Notes: generated by a model from the sequence alone, not told the origin. A stretch of DNA of 42,343 nucleotides from Lysobacter_F sp035645555 (GCA_035645555.1 DASQMI010000067.1:1-42343), one strand, 5' to 3'; positions 33,403-42,102 are shown, counted from the first letter of the stretch. Program-made: numbers and translations.

Positions 33403-34259
33403 TCCGGCGCGCGTCGGCGCTCACGCTCGCGCTGCTGCTCTGCGCGTGCGCGTCGGCGCCGCCGCGCCCGCCGGCGTCGGCGCCCACGGTTGCTCCGCCC
33501 ATGTTCCCGGCCAGCGTGCCGCAGGGCGCGCTGGTGATCGGCCGGGTCGTGCCCGGCAGCCGGGTTCAGCTCGGTTCGCGCACGCTGCGCGCGGCCGCCG
33601 ACGGCACGGTGGTGTTCGGCGTCGCGCGCGACGAGGCCGGGCCGCTGCGCGTCGACGTCACTGCGCAGGACGGTCGCGTACAGCCGCTCGTGATCGCGGT
33701 GACGCCGCGCGACTGGCCGGTCGAGCGCATCGACGGCGTGCCGCCGCAGACGGTCGATCCGCCGCCGGCGATCGCCGAGCGCATCCGCGCCGAACAGGCG
33801 CGCGTGGCCGCGGCACGCCTGCGCGATGACGACCGGCTCGATTTCCTGCCTCCTTTCGCGTGGCCGGTCGAGGGCCGCATCAGCGGCCGTTTCGGCAACC
33901 AGCGCGTGTACAACGGCAGCGCCGGTGCGCCGCACTCCGGCATGGATATCGCCGCGCCGGAAGGCACGCCGGTGCGCGCGCCGGCCCCGGGCATGGTGAC
34001 GTTCGCCGATCCGGCGCTGTACCTGACCGGCGGCACGGTGCTGCTCGACCACGGCTTCGGCATCAGCTCCAACTTCCTGCACCTGTCGCGGATCGACGTA
34101 CAGGTCGGCGAGCGCGTCGAACAGGGCCAGGTGATCGGCGCGGTCGGCGCCACCGGGCGTGCGACCGGCCCGCACCTGCACTGGGGGATGAACTGGTTCG
34201 AGGTGCGGATCGACCCGCTGCTGGTGCTGGAGCGCGCCGGCGCGGCGGCCGCGCGCTAG
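33399..34259 (+). CDS. M23-family metallopeptidase lipoprotein (murein hydrolase-like)
   Basis: The 286-residue protein has a lipoprotein signal with LCAC (lipidated Cys17), a Pro-rich linker, an N-terminal beta domain and a LytM/M23 endopeptidase domain from about residue 150. The zinc motifs are complete: HSGMD (H-x-x-x-D) and HLHWG (H-x-H), so it should be an active peptidoglycan endopeptidase rather than an EnvC-type activator. The ATG overlaps the pyrC stop. Its TAG stop overlaps, on the opposite strand, the TAG of the convergent YiiX-like gene within the shared bases CTAG. Confidence 0.9.
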   Translation: MIRRASALTLALLLCACASAPPRPPASAPTVAPPMFPASVPQGALVIGRVVPGSRVQLGSRTLRAAADGTVVFGVARDEAGPLRVDVTAQDGRVQPLVIAVTPRDWPVERIDGVPPQTVDPPPAIAERIRAEQARVAAARLRDDDRLDFLPPFAWPVEGRISGRFGNQRVYNGSAGAPHSGMDIAAPEGTPVRAPAPGMVTFADPALYLTGGTVLLDHGFGISSNFLHLSRIDVQVGERVEQGQVIGAVGATGRATGPHLHWGMNWFEVRIDPLLVLERAGAAAAR

Positions 34260-35185
34260 GCCGGTGCCGCGGCGTCGGCCGCCTGCAGCAGTCGTCCGAG
34301 CGGCACGTGCGACGGTGTGCTGGCGAGATCCAGCGGCGTCACCAGCTTGGGGTTCGGATCCGCCACCGGCACCGGTAGGGCGGCGCCATCCATTGCGGGT
34401 ACCGCGCCGGGCCCCTCGGCGCTGAGCCCGAGCGCGGCGCGTAGTTCGGCGACGTGGGCAGCGAGCTCCTCGTCGCTGACGAACGCCGGCTCACCGGTCG
34501 CGTCGGCGCCGTCGGGCGCGCGCGCCATCGCCGCCAGCGCACGCCGCCGCTCCCGTCGCAACAGCGGCCAGATCTCCTCCCACAGCGCCTTCCAGTCGAT
34601 CTTCGGAAACGGCGCGGTGCCGCGCGGCTGAAGCACGATGCGTGGCGCCAGCCGACCGCGCGGCTGCGCATCGCATTCGGCGAAGCTGCGGTAGACCACC
34701 TCGCTGCAGACCATGTGCGCGGGATCGTCGCGCACCAGATGATCCAGCGCCTCGCGCACCGCGAGCCGTGCCAGCCAGTGCGACGGCCACTTGCCGCGCA
34801 CCGCGACCAGCACGCCGAGCGTGGCCAGCCGGTCGAGCGGATACGGGACGCCGAGCAGCGACTGCGCATGCGCCAGCACCCGCGCGCGGTCGGCGTCGGT
34901 CAGCGTGCTGCCGTCGCCGGCGAGCGGCCGGAACGCGTCGATGAAGCAATAGTTGTCGCCATCGGCCAACCGCTGCGCAAGCGGATAGCGCCGCACACCC
35001 TCGGCAGCCGCCTCGATCAGCTCGCCGCGATCGGCGACCAGCGCCGCGTGGCTGTAGACGCTGTCGCCGCACCAGGCGATCAGCGCCGACAAGGGACCGC
35101 GGCCCATCATCAGCAGCACGTCGCCGGTCTGCAGCGCGCTGGCGGCACCGCGCGGGGCGACGGCGGATCGGATCGCAGCGCTCAT
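34256..35185 (-). CDS. YiiX-like permuted NlpC/P60 papain-fold hydrolase
   Basis: The 309-residue protein has a YiiX/YebB-type domain in its first 200 residues, in the circularly permuted order. His46 comes first (DSVYSHAALV) and the candidate nucleophile Cys160 later (HMVCSEVVYRSF). GDVLLMMGRG at the N-terminus is typical. After the domain lies a C-terminal tail of about 110 residues, rich in Ala, Pro and Glu, without a recognisable fold. There is no signal peptide. Such proteins are thought to act on lipids or amide/ester bonds; the substrate is unknown. Its ATG overlaps the stop of the diguanylate cyclase gene. Confidence 0.8.
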   Translation of the reverse strand: MSAAIRSAVAPRGAASALQTGDVLLMMGRGPLSALIAWCGDSVYSHAALVADRGELIEAAAEGVRRYPLAQRLADGDNYCFIDAFRPLAGDGSTLTDADRARVLAHAQSLLGVPYPLDRLATLGVLVAVRGKWPSHWLARLAVREALDHLVRDDPAHMVCSEVVYRSFAECDAQPRGRLAPRIVLQPRGTAPFPKIDWKALWEEIWPLLRRERRRALAAMARAPDGADATGEPAFVSDEELAAHVAELRAALGLSAEGPGAVPAMDGAALPVPVADPNPKLVTPLDLASTPSHVPLGRLLQAADAAAPA

Positions 35186-36879
35186 GGCCGAGCCTCCAAC
35201 GGGGAAACGGCGGCATGGCCGCTGACGCGGTCGCGGCCGGCGCTCTTGCTGGCGTACAGCGCGGCGTCGGCGCGCGCGAGCAGGCGCTCGGCGTTCTCGC
35301 CCGGCTGCAGCTCGGCGATGCCGATGCTCAGCGTGCAATCCAGCTGGCGATCGTCGAGCGCGAGCGGACGGCAGTTCACCGCTACGCGCATGCGTTCGGC
35401 GACGGTGCACGCGTCGTCGAGCGTGGTGTCCGGCATCACCACCAGCAACTCGTCGCCGCCGAAGCGCGCGAGAAGGTCTCGCGCGCGCAGCGTATTGCGC
35501 ACGCGCAGGCTGATGTAGCGCAGGCACTGGTCGCCGACGCTGTGGCCGCAGGTGTCGTTGATTGCCTTGAAGCGGTCGATGTCGACGAACGCGACGCTCA
35601 GCGGGCGGCCGTGCGCGTGCGCGGCCTTGACCTCCTCGGCCAGACGCTGGTCGATCGCGCGCCGGTTGAGCGCGGCGGTGATGGGATCGAACGAGGCGTG
35701 CTGGCTGGCTTCGTCACGGTCCCGCCGCAACTGCAGCATCTTGTCCGACAACCCGACCGTCAGCAGCAGGCCGGCGAGCGCGAAGCTGGCGGCGAGCAGA
35801 TGGTCGAGGTGGTCCCAGTCCTGCAAGAAGCCGAGCATCTGCAGCGCGCGCAGGACGCTGCTGACGATCAGCGGCAGCCACGACGCCAGCAGGAAACGCG
35901 CCGCACGGTCGCCGCGGGCGATGCACAGCATGGCCGCGGAGAAGACCACGAGCGCCGAGCACACCAGCAGCAGGTTGCCGAGCGTGGGCAGTACGCGGGC
36001 GTCGGAGATCGCGCAAGCCACCCCGAGCGCGCCGGCGAGCGCGGTCAGCGCCATCAGCACCCGGTCGTGCCGCGGCGCGTTGCGGCGCAGGTCGAGGTAA
36101 AGGCGCATGAACAGATTGCTGAACAGTATTCCGAAGCAGCCGATCGCGCGGGTCGGCCGCGGGCCGCTGGCGAACAGCTCGCCCAGGCCGGGCAGCGCCC
36201 GCGCCTCGCCGCCGGTGCCGGCGATGAACAGCGCCGCGCACCCCAGGGTCAGCGCGAGGAAAACGAAGCTGCGCTCGCCCACGCCGGCCCAGTACGCGAG
36301 CGCGAGCACTGCTAACACCACGATGGTCGAGAGGATCATCGCGCGCCAGGCGACGTATTCGAGGTCGGTCGCATGCACCGCGTCGCGCGGCTCCACCGCC
36401 ACCTGCACCGGCGCGCCACCGGGCATGAACACGCGCAGGTAGACCGCCTCGCCGACCGGAATCCCGGCCGGCAGCGCGATCACCAGCGCCCGCGCGGAGT
36501 AGCGCGGGTCGACGGCGTCGCCGTAGAGCGTGTGGCGGGTCGGCTCGGCGCGGCCCGGCACCCAGGCCTCGACCTGCGACAGGTACGGGCTGGCCAGCAC
36601 CAGCTGCGGTTCGTCGCCCGCAGGGATCGCGTCGCGTGAGCGGATACGCCACCACACCGGGCGGTCGGCGATCTGGAACAGCACCGCCTCGCCGTTGCGG
36701 TTCGGCACGAACGCGCGGTCGAGGTCGCCGCGGACGACCGCGGCCGCGTCGGCCGGTCCGTCGGGCAGCCGGGCCACTTCCAGCTCATTCGCGGAGACGA
36801 ACGGGCTGACCAGCGCCAGCAGCACCAGCCACAGCCAGGCGTGCCCGTGCAGGCGCCGCCATGTTCCCCCGTTCCCCAT
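35182..36879 (-). CDS. Membrane diguanylate cyclase with GGDEL active site
   Basis: The 565-residue protein has an N-terminal signal or anchor (LWLVLLALVSPFVSA), a periplasmic 7TMR-DISM-like region to about residue 180, a set of membrane helices to about 385 and a GGDEF domain. The signature is GGDEL (474-478), with Leu in place of the usual Phe. The metal Asp in SVAFVDIDRFKAINDTCGH is kept. An inhibitory-site RxxD (RARD) lies five residues before the motif, so product inhibition is likely. It is followed by the YiiX-like gene with an ATGA overlap. Activity is probable but not certain given the Leu. Confidence 0.83.
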   Translation of the reverse strand: MGNGGTWRRLHGHAWLWLVLLALVSPFVSANELEVARLPDGPADAAAVVRGDLDRAFVPNRNGEAVLFQIADRPVWWRIRSRDAIPAGDEPQLVLASPYLSQVEAWVPGRAEPTRHTLYGDAVDPRYSARALVIALPAGIPVGEAVYLRVFMPGGAPVQVAVEPRDAVHATDLEYVAWRAMILSTIVVLAVLALAYWAGVGERSFVFLALTLGCAALFIAGTGGEARALPGLGELFASGPRPTRAIGCFGILFSNLFMRLYLDLRRNAPRHDRVLMALTALAGALGVACAISDARVLPTLGNLLLVCSALVVFSAAMLCIARGDRAARFLLASWLPLIVSSVLRALQMLGFLQDWDHLDHLLAASFALAGLLLTVGLSDKMLQLRRDRDEASQHASFDPITAALNRRAIDQRLAEEVKAAHAHGRPLSVAFVDIDRFKAINDTCGHSVGDQCLRYISLRVRNTLRARDLLARFGGDELLVVMPDTTLDDACTVAERMRVAVNCRPLALDDRQLDCTLSIGIAELQPGENAERLLARADAALYASKSAGRDRVSGHAAVSPLEARP

Positions 36880-36927
36880 CGACCGATGCTACCGCGAACG
36901 CCGCGGCCGCATGCCGCCGTGCGTCGC

Positions 36928-37860
36928 CTATGCCGGCGCGCCCTGCCCGCTCACCCGCGCGACCGCGTCGTGCGCATGCAGGCTCTCGAGGTGGGCGACC
37001 TCGACGTCGAAGCGATCGATGCGCGCGTCGCCGGCCAACGCGGCGGCGATGCGCCGCGCGGCGTCCTCGCAGAACATCAGGTTCTCGGCATTGAGGCGGG
37101 CGAACGCCTGTTCGTCCTCGCGCTTGACCGCAGTCTGCACCGGCGTGCCGAGCGCGGCTTCCACCGCGTCGATCAACGCCAGCAGCGGCAGCTCGTCGAA
37201 CGCCGGACGCAGCTCCACGCGCACGTCGGCACGGCTGCGCTGGGCATGCGGTGTGGCCGCCAGCCCCCGCTCGGAGGTCAGCCAGTCGCCCACCACCTGC
37301 GCGGACAGCGGGCGCGCGGCGGCGAAATCGGCGCGGAAACGCTCGGCATTGAGCTGGCGCGACAGCGCCGCGGACGCCGGACAGGTGCTCGAGTATTCGA
37401 CCGCGAAGCGCAGCGCCAGGCGTAGGTGGCCGCCGACCAGCGTGGCCTCGATTTCGACCGGATAGCGCTTCCAGCCGGCATGAGCGCTCGCCAGCGCAGG
37501 CCGGCGCAGCAACTGGTCGAAGCGCAGGGTCACCCGCGCGGCGTCGGACAGCTCGCCCTGGGTGTCGACCAGCGTCTGCAGCACGCGACGCAGCCCGGCC
37601 GGGGTGATCGCCTCGCCGGCAAACGCGTCCTGCAACGCCAGGTACAGCCGCGACATGTGGATGCCGCGCGCGTCCGCCCGGCGCAGGTTGACTGCGACGT
37701 CGGCGCTGGCCGCCACCTGCACGGGCTCGGCACCGCCGCAGGCGATCCGTACCGGCAGCGCGACATTGGCCATGCCGACCCAATCCAGCGGACGCGCGAG
37801 CGCGACCGCGTCGGCGGCGACGTCGGGCAGCGGGCGCGGCGAGAAAGGCGGCTGGGTCAC
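36928..37860 (-). CDS. folE2: GTP cyclohydrolase FolE2 (type IB)
   Basis: Converts GTP to dihydroneopterin triphosphate, the first step of folate synthesis. The 310-residue tunnelling-fold protein has the family segments IHMSRLY, VEYSSTCPASAALS (Cys160, the metal ligand or catalytic Cys) and NAENLMFCEDAAR with the conserved Glu. FolE2 can use metals other than zinc and is often zinc-repressed elsewhere; no Zur box was recognised here. The GTG at 37860 gives the standard N-terminus. A 112-base gap separates it from the upstream gene. Confidence 0.93.
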   Translation of the reverse strand: MTQPPFSPRPLPDVAADAVALARPLDWVGMANVALPVRIACGGAEPVQVAASADVAVNLRRADARGIHMSRLYLALQDAFAGEAITPAGLRRVLQTLVDTQGELSDAARVTLRFDQLLRRPALASAHAGWKRYPVEIEATLVGGHLRLALRFAVEYSSTCPASAALSRQLNAERFRADFAAARPLSAQVVGDWLTSERGLAATPHAQRSRADVRVELRPAFDELPLLALIDAVEAALGTPVQTAVKREDEQAFARLNAENLMFCEDAARRIAAALAGDARIDRFDVEVAHLESLHAHDAVARVSGQGAPA

Positions 37861-37972
37861 GGGCGCAGGTCGGCACGGTCGGTCGCGGGCAACACGACCG
37901 GGCCGGCGATTGTAGCCGGCGCCTCGGGCGGGGCGCGCCTCACCGCCATGACGCTGCGGCCCATGCGCACGC

Positions 37973-38683
37973 TCAGCCGCGCGCGCCGCGCCAGGCGGCC
38001 CACACCGTGCGCCACGGCGACAGCGGTTGCGCAGGGTCCGCCTGGGCCAGGCGCGCGTGCGCCAGCGCGGCCCACACCCCGCGCGGCCGCGGCGTACCCC
38101 GCGCGCCGAAACGCCGGCGCAGCGCCTTCGCCCACGCCTGCGGCGCGTTTTCGCCGTGTGCGGCCCGCAGCGCCTCGGGCACCGCGCCGTCGGGATGATG
38201 GGCCAGGTGCAGATGCAGCAGCGACAGCGTGATCGCCGGCGCGCAGCCCGTGCCGCCGAACAGCGCCTGCTCGGCCTCCGCGGCCGCAGCCGCGAACGCC
38301 TGCAACGCGGCGATCGCCTGCTCGGCGTCGCGGGCGGGCTCGCGCGTTGCCGGCAGCGTGTCGAGCGCCTGCGCCAGCCGCGCCCACGTCGCGGGCTGCC
38401 GCTGCAGCGCCTGCCCGAGCGGGTGGCGCCGGCGTCCGGCGGCCCAGCCGGTCAATTCCTCCTGCCACCAGCCGAGCTTGGCCTCGCCAGGGCGGGCGTC
38501 ACGTCCGCCCCAGGCGGCATCGGTCAGTTCCTGCAGCAGCGTGGCCCACGCCAGGGCGAGCGCCCGCTGTGCGGGCGGCACGAAGATCTCCGCGACGGGC
38601 CATTCCGGCCAGCGTCCGCGCCACTTGTCGATGAAGCTCTCCAGCGCCGGATCGAGCGGCGCCCGCGGATCGGGCGCGCTCAT
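37973..38683 (-). CDS. Squalene/phytoene-synthase-like protein
   Basis: The 236-residue helical protein resembles the trans-isoprenyl synthase family around QELTDAAWGGRDARPGEAKL, GWWQEELTGWAAGRRRHPLGQAL and a Gln/Ala-rich helix. I see no pair of Asp-rich D-x-x-x-D motifs as needed to bind two prenyl diphosphates, so it may be non-catalytic, like the mitochondrial assembly factor NDUFAF6, or use another substrate. The ATG overlaps the phosphatase stop. Upstream genes of the unit (mupP, ubiG) concern cell-wall recycling and ubiquinone. Function unknown. Confidence 0.65.
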   Translation of the reverse strand: MSAPDPRAPLDPALESFIDKWRGRWPEWPVAEIFVPPAQRALALAWATLLQELTDAAWGGRDARPGEAKLGWWQEELTGWAAGRRRHPLGQALQRQPATWARLAQALDTLPATREPARDAEQAIAALQAFAAAAAEAEQALFGGTGCAPAITLSLLHLHLAHHPDGAVPEALRAAHGENAPQAWAKALRRRFGARGTPRPRGVWAALAHARLAQADPAQPLSPWRTVWAAWRGARG

Positions 38684-39372
38684 CGCCGCTGCGGCCACCG
38701 CGCGGGATCGGCGAGCGCGTGCGGCTGCTCGACCAGCACGTCGCCCTGCCAGGCGATCGGGTCGTCCTCATCCAGGCGATAGCCCCACAGCGCCACCACC
38801 GACGGCATTCCCGCCGCGCGCGCGGCGACGATGTCGCGCTCGTCGTCGCCGACGTACGCACACACCGACGGCGCAACGCCAAGCCGCTCGGCGGCCACGG
38901 TGAGCGGCAACGGGTCGGGCTTGCGCGCGCTGAGCGTGTCACCGCCGATCAGCACCGCGCAGCGCTTGTCCCAGCCCAGCATCGGCATCAGCTCGCGCGC
39001 GAGGTACTCCGGCTTGTTGGTGACGATGCCCCAGCGGCTGCCGGCGGCTTCCAGCGCCGCCAGCATCGCCTCGATGCCGTCGAACGCTGCGCCGTGGCGG
39101 CCGAGCTCGCGGCGGTAGACCTCGAGGAACTCCGGCACCCACGCCTCACGCTCCTCGACGGCGACGTCGGGGAACGCCGCGCCGAGCATCGCGCGCGCGC
39201 CCTTGGAGACGTGCGGGCGCAACGCCTCCAGCGTCATCGGCGGCCGCCCGCGCGCGGCGCGCATGACGTTCGCGGTCGCGAGCATGTCGGGCGCGCTGTC
39301 GAGCAGCGTGCCGTCGAGGTCGAACAGCGCGACTTCGGGGAAACGGGCGGCGGGGTTCAGCTCGGCTTGCAT
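38680..39372 (-). CDS. mupP: HAD phosphatase, MupP/Gph type
   Basis: The 230-residue HAD hydrolase has FDLDGTLLD (Asp18, Asp20), VTNKP (motif II), RKPDPLP with the motif III Lys, and VGDDERDI (motif IV). By sequence alone it would be called phosphoglycolate phosphatase. The gene order mtaD-ubiG-HAD matches that of Pseudomonas, where the HAD protein is MupP, the N-acetylmuramate-6-phosphate phosphatase of the peptidoglycan recycling pathway. That assignment is inference from context. Its start overlaps the end of ubiG by 16 bases. Confidence 0.8.
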   Translation of the reverse strand: MQAELNPAARFPEVALFDLDGTLLDSAPDMLATANVMRAARGRPPMTLEALRPHVSKGARAMLGAAFPDVAVEEREAWVPEFLEVYRRELGRHGAAFDGIEAMLAALEAAGSRWGIVTNKPEYLARELMPMLGWDKRCAVLIGGDTLSARKPDPLPLTVAAERLGVAPSVCAYVGDDERDIVAARAAGMPSVVALWGYRLDEDDPIAWQGDVLVEQPHALADPARWPQRR

Positions 39373-40064
39373 GCGGCGGCGAGGTAGTTGATGTCGGTGC
39401 GGCGGGTCAGCCGTGCGCCGTTGCGCCACGGCTCGTACATCAACCCGCTGACGTCCTCGAGCTGCAGCCCGGCCGAGCGCAGCCACGCCGCCAGTTCAGC
39501 CGGACGGATGAAGTCCTCGTAGCGGTGGGTGCCCTTCGGCAACAGCCGCGCGACGTACTCCGCACCGACGATGGCGAGCGCGAACGCCGCCGGCGTGCGG
39601 TTGAGCGTGGACACGAACAGGCGTCCGCCGGGACGCAGCAGGCGCGCGCAGGCGGCGATCACCGCCGCCGGATCGGGCACGTGCTCCAGCATCTCCATGC
39701 AGGTCACGGCATCGAACGCGCCCGGCAGCTCCTCGGCGACCGCCTCCACCGGCTGCACGCGGTAATCGACCGTGAGCCCGCTTTCCAGCGTGTGCAGGCG
39801 CGCCACCTTGATGAGTTCCGGCGCAAGGTCGATCGCCGTCACCTGCGCGCCCTCGCGCGCCAGCGCCTCGCTCAACAACCCGCCGCCGCAGCCGACGTCG
39901 AGCACGCGCGCGCCGGCCAGGGGTACGCGCTCGGCGACGTAGCGCAGGCGCACCGGATTGAGCGCGTGCAGCGGCTTCTGCGGCCCGTCCGGGTCCCACC
40001 AGCGGTTGGCGAGCGCGGCGAACTTGTCGAGTTCGGACTGGCGGACATTGGTGTGGGCGGTCAT
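39357..40064 (-). CDS. ubiG: Ubiquinone biosynthesis O-methyltransferase UbiG
   Basis: SAM-dependent methyltransferase for both O-methylations of ubiquinone synthesis. The 235-residue protein begins with the typical QSELDKFAALANRWWDPDG and has SAM motif I VLDVGCGGGLLSEALA (54-69), CMEMLEHVPDP and FVSTLNRTP. The ATG at 40064 is the normal family start; the frame extends further upstream only as a shadow of mtaD. It lies 40 bases after mtaD. Confidence 0.95.
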   Translation of the reverse strand: MTAHTNVRQSELDKFAALANRWWDPDGPQKPLHALNPVRLRYVAERVPLAGARVLDVGCGGGLLSEALAREGAQVTAIDLAPELIKVARLHTLESGLTVDYRVQPVEAVAEELPGAFDAVTCMEMLEHVPDPAAVIAACARLLRPGGRLFVSTLNRTPAAFALAIVGAEYVARLLPKGTHRYEDFIRPAELAAWLRSAGLQLEDVSGLMYEPWRNGARLTRRTDINYLAAACKPS

Positions 40065-40104
40065 GGCGTCCTCGAAGGATGGCGCAGGCGCGCGCGACGC
40101 GCCG

Positions 40105-41445
40105 TCAGCGACGGGCGATCGCCGCGATCCGCTGCCGCCACTCGCGCGCCTTGGTGCGCAGCGCATCGGTGTCGATGTCCACCAGGCGGCGGTCGCGCAG
40201 CTTGGGCTGGCCGGCGATCCACACGTCGCTGACCTGCTGGCGGCCGACCGCGTACACCAGCTGCGACAGCACGTGGTGCACCGGCTGGGTCTCCAGCGCC
40301 GACAGGTCGACGCAGGCGAGATCGGCCTGCTTGCCCGGCACGATCGAGCCGATGCGGTCCTCGAAGCCGGTCGCCCGCGCGCCGCCGAGCGTGGCCGCAC
40401 GCAACGCGCTGGCGGCGTCGAATGCCGAGGCATCCTCGGCCACCGCCTTGGCGAGCAACGCGGCGGTGCGCATTTCACCGAACATGTCGAGGTCGTTGTT
40501 GCTGGCGCAACCGTCGGTGCCGATCGCCAGCGTCACGCCCGCCCGCTGCAGCCGACCGACGGGGCAGAAGCCGGAGGCCAGCTTGAGGTTCGATTCCGCA
40601 CAGTGCACCACGGTGACGCCACGCTCCGCGCACAGCGCGATCTCGGCGTCGGTGAGCTGGGTCATGTGCACCGCGACCAGGCGGTCGTTGACCAGGCCGA
40701 AGCGGTCCAGCCGCGCCAGTGGGCGCTGGCCGTGCTTCTCCTGGGACTCGGTCACCTCGTGCGCGGTTTCGTGCACGTGGCAGTGCACCGGCACGTCGAG
40801 CTGGTCGGCGTACAGGCGGATGCGCTCGAAATTGGCGTCGGACACCGTGTACGGCGCGTGCGGCCCATAGGCGGTGCCGATCAGCGGATCGTCGCGCCAG
40901 CGGTCGTGGACCTCGGCGGCGCGCTCGAAATACTCGTCGCTGGTCTTCGCCCAGGCGGTCGGGAAGTCGATCACCGGCAGGCCGACGCGGGCGCGGAAGC
41001 CGTGGCGGCGGTACACCTCGGCCTGCACGTCGGGAAAGAAGTAGTTCTCGTTGCAGCAGGTGGTGCCGCCACGCAGCATCTCGGCGATGGCCAGCGTCAC
41101 GCCGTCGGCGACGAACTCCGGACCGATCACCGCCGCCTCCACCGGCCAGATGTGCTCCTGCAGCCACTGCATCAGCGGCAGGTCGTCGGCGATGCCGCGC
41201 AGCAACGTCATCGGGTTGTGGACGTGCGCGTTCACCAGGCCGGGGATCAGCGCCGCGTCCGGCCGCCGCACGGTCTCCCGCGCCGAAAAGCGCGCGCGCG
41301 CCTCGTGCGTCGGCAGCAGGGCGACGATGCGACCGCCTTGCACCGCGACCGCATGGTCCTCCAGCACCGCGCCGTGCGGTTCCACCGGAACCACCCAGCC
41401 GGCTTCGATCAGGAGGTCGCAGGCTTCGGGGGCGGCGCTCGTCAT
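40105..41445 (-). CDS. mtaD: 5-methylthioadenosine / S-adenosylhomocysteine deaminase (MtaD-like)
   Basis: The 446-residue amidohydrolase of the TRZ/ATZ family has a zinc site made of NAHVH (His74, His76), HCHVHET and GTDGCAS, with the further His in LVAVHMTQL. In Pseudomonas the homologue beside ubiG deaminates methylthioadenosine to methylthioinosine. The methionine salvage genes mtnBDC at the start of this window would use the product after phosphorolysis and isomerisation, so this function is likely. Other TRZ/ATZ deaminases cannot be excluded by sequence alone. It lies 45 bases after efp. Confidence 0.88.
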   Translation of the reverse strand: MTSAAPEACDLLIEAGWVVPVEPHGAVLEDHAVAVQGGRIVALLPTHEARARFSARETVRRPDAALIPGLVNAHVHNPMTLLRGIADDLPLMQWLQEHIWPVEAAVIGPEFVADGVTLAIAEMLRGGTTCCNENYFFPDVQAEVYRRHGFRARVGLPVIDFPTAWAKTSDEYFERAAEVHDRWRDDPLIGTAYGPHAPYTVSDANFERIRLYADQLDVPVHCHVHETAHEVTESQEKHGQRPLARLDRFGLVNDRLVAVHMTQLTDAEIALCAERGVTVVHCAESNLKLASGFCPVGRLQRAGVTLAIGTDGCASNNDLDMFGEMRTAALLAKAVAEDASAFDAASALRAATLGGARATGFEDRIGSIVPGKQADLACVDLSALETQPVHHVLSQLVYAVGRQQVSDVWIAGQPKLRDRRLVDIDTDALRTKAREWRQRIAAIARR

Positions 41446-41490
41446 GGGGATGCTCGTCGAAAAGTCGGAATGGCGGCGCCGCGTGCGGGC

Positions 41491-42057
41491 TTACTTCACG
41501 CGGCTGACGTATTCACCGGAGCGGGTGTCGACGCGGATCACCTCGTCCTGCTGCACGAACAGCGGCACGCGCACCACCGCGCCGGTCTCCAGCGTGGCCG
41601 GCTTGCCGCCGCCGCCCGAGGTGTCGCCGCGCACGCCCGGATCGGTTTCGACGATCTTCAGCTCGACGAAGTTGGGCGGCTGGATCACGATCGGGTTGCC
41701 GTTCCACAGCGTGACCACGCACTGCTCCTCGCCCTTCAGCCACTTCTCCACGCCGCCCATGGCCGGCTTGTCGGCCTGAACCTGCTCGAACGTCTCCGGA
41801 TTCATGAAGTGCCAGTACTCGCCATCCGAGTAGAGGTACTGCATGTCGACGTCGACCACGTCGGCGGCTTCCACCGAGTCGGTGGCCTTCATGGTCAGTT
41901 CGACCACGCGGCCGCTCTTGAGGTTGCGGTACTTGATGCGGGTGAACGCCTGGCCCTTGCCCGGCTTGACGTACTCGGTTTCGGTGATGACGCACGGCTC
42001 GTTGTTGACCAGGATCTTCATCCCGGTCTTGACGTCGTTCATGCCGTAGCTGGCCAT
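41491..42057 (-). CDS. efp: Elongation factor P
   Basis: Binds stalled ribosomes and speeds peptide-bond formation at polyproline. The 188-residue protein has three beta-barrel domains: KOW-like N-terminal, central OB and C-terminal OB ending RVDTRSGEYVSRVK. The modified residue is Lys34 in KPGKGQAF, and the divergent epmB indicates beta-lysylation. AGGAG six bases before the ATG at 42057 supports the start. Confidence 0.96.
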   Translation of the reverse strand: MASYGMNDVKTGMKILVNNEPCVITETEYVKPGKGQAFTRIKYRNLKSGRVVELTMKATDSVEAADVVDVDMQYLYSDGEYWHFMNPETFEQVQADKPAMGGVEKWLKGEEQCVVTLWNGNPIVIQPPNFVELKIVETDPGVRGDTSGGGGKPATLETGAVVRVPLFVQQDEVIRVDTRSGEYVSRVK

Positions 42058-42102
42058 GCTGGACTCCTGCTGGACTTGTCTTGCTTGAGATGAACCGGAT
42101 GA

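Noticed and set aside
39958..42093. A 711-codon open frame on the plus strand opposite ubiG, mtaD and efp
   Set aside because: It is antisense to three well-supported genes. Its translation is rich in His, Arg, Val and Gln without domains, typical of GC-rich shadow frames.
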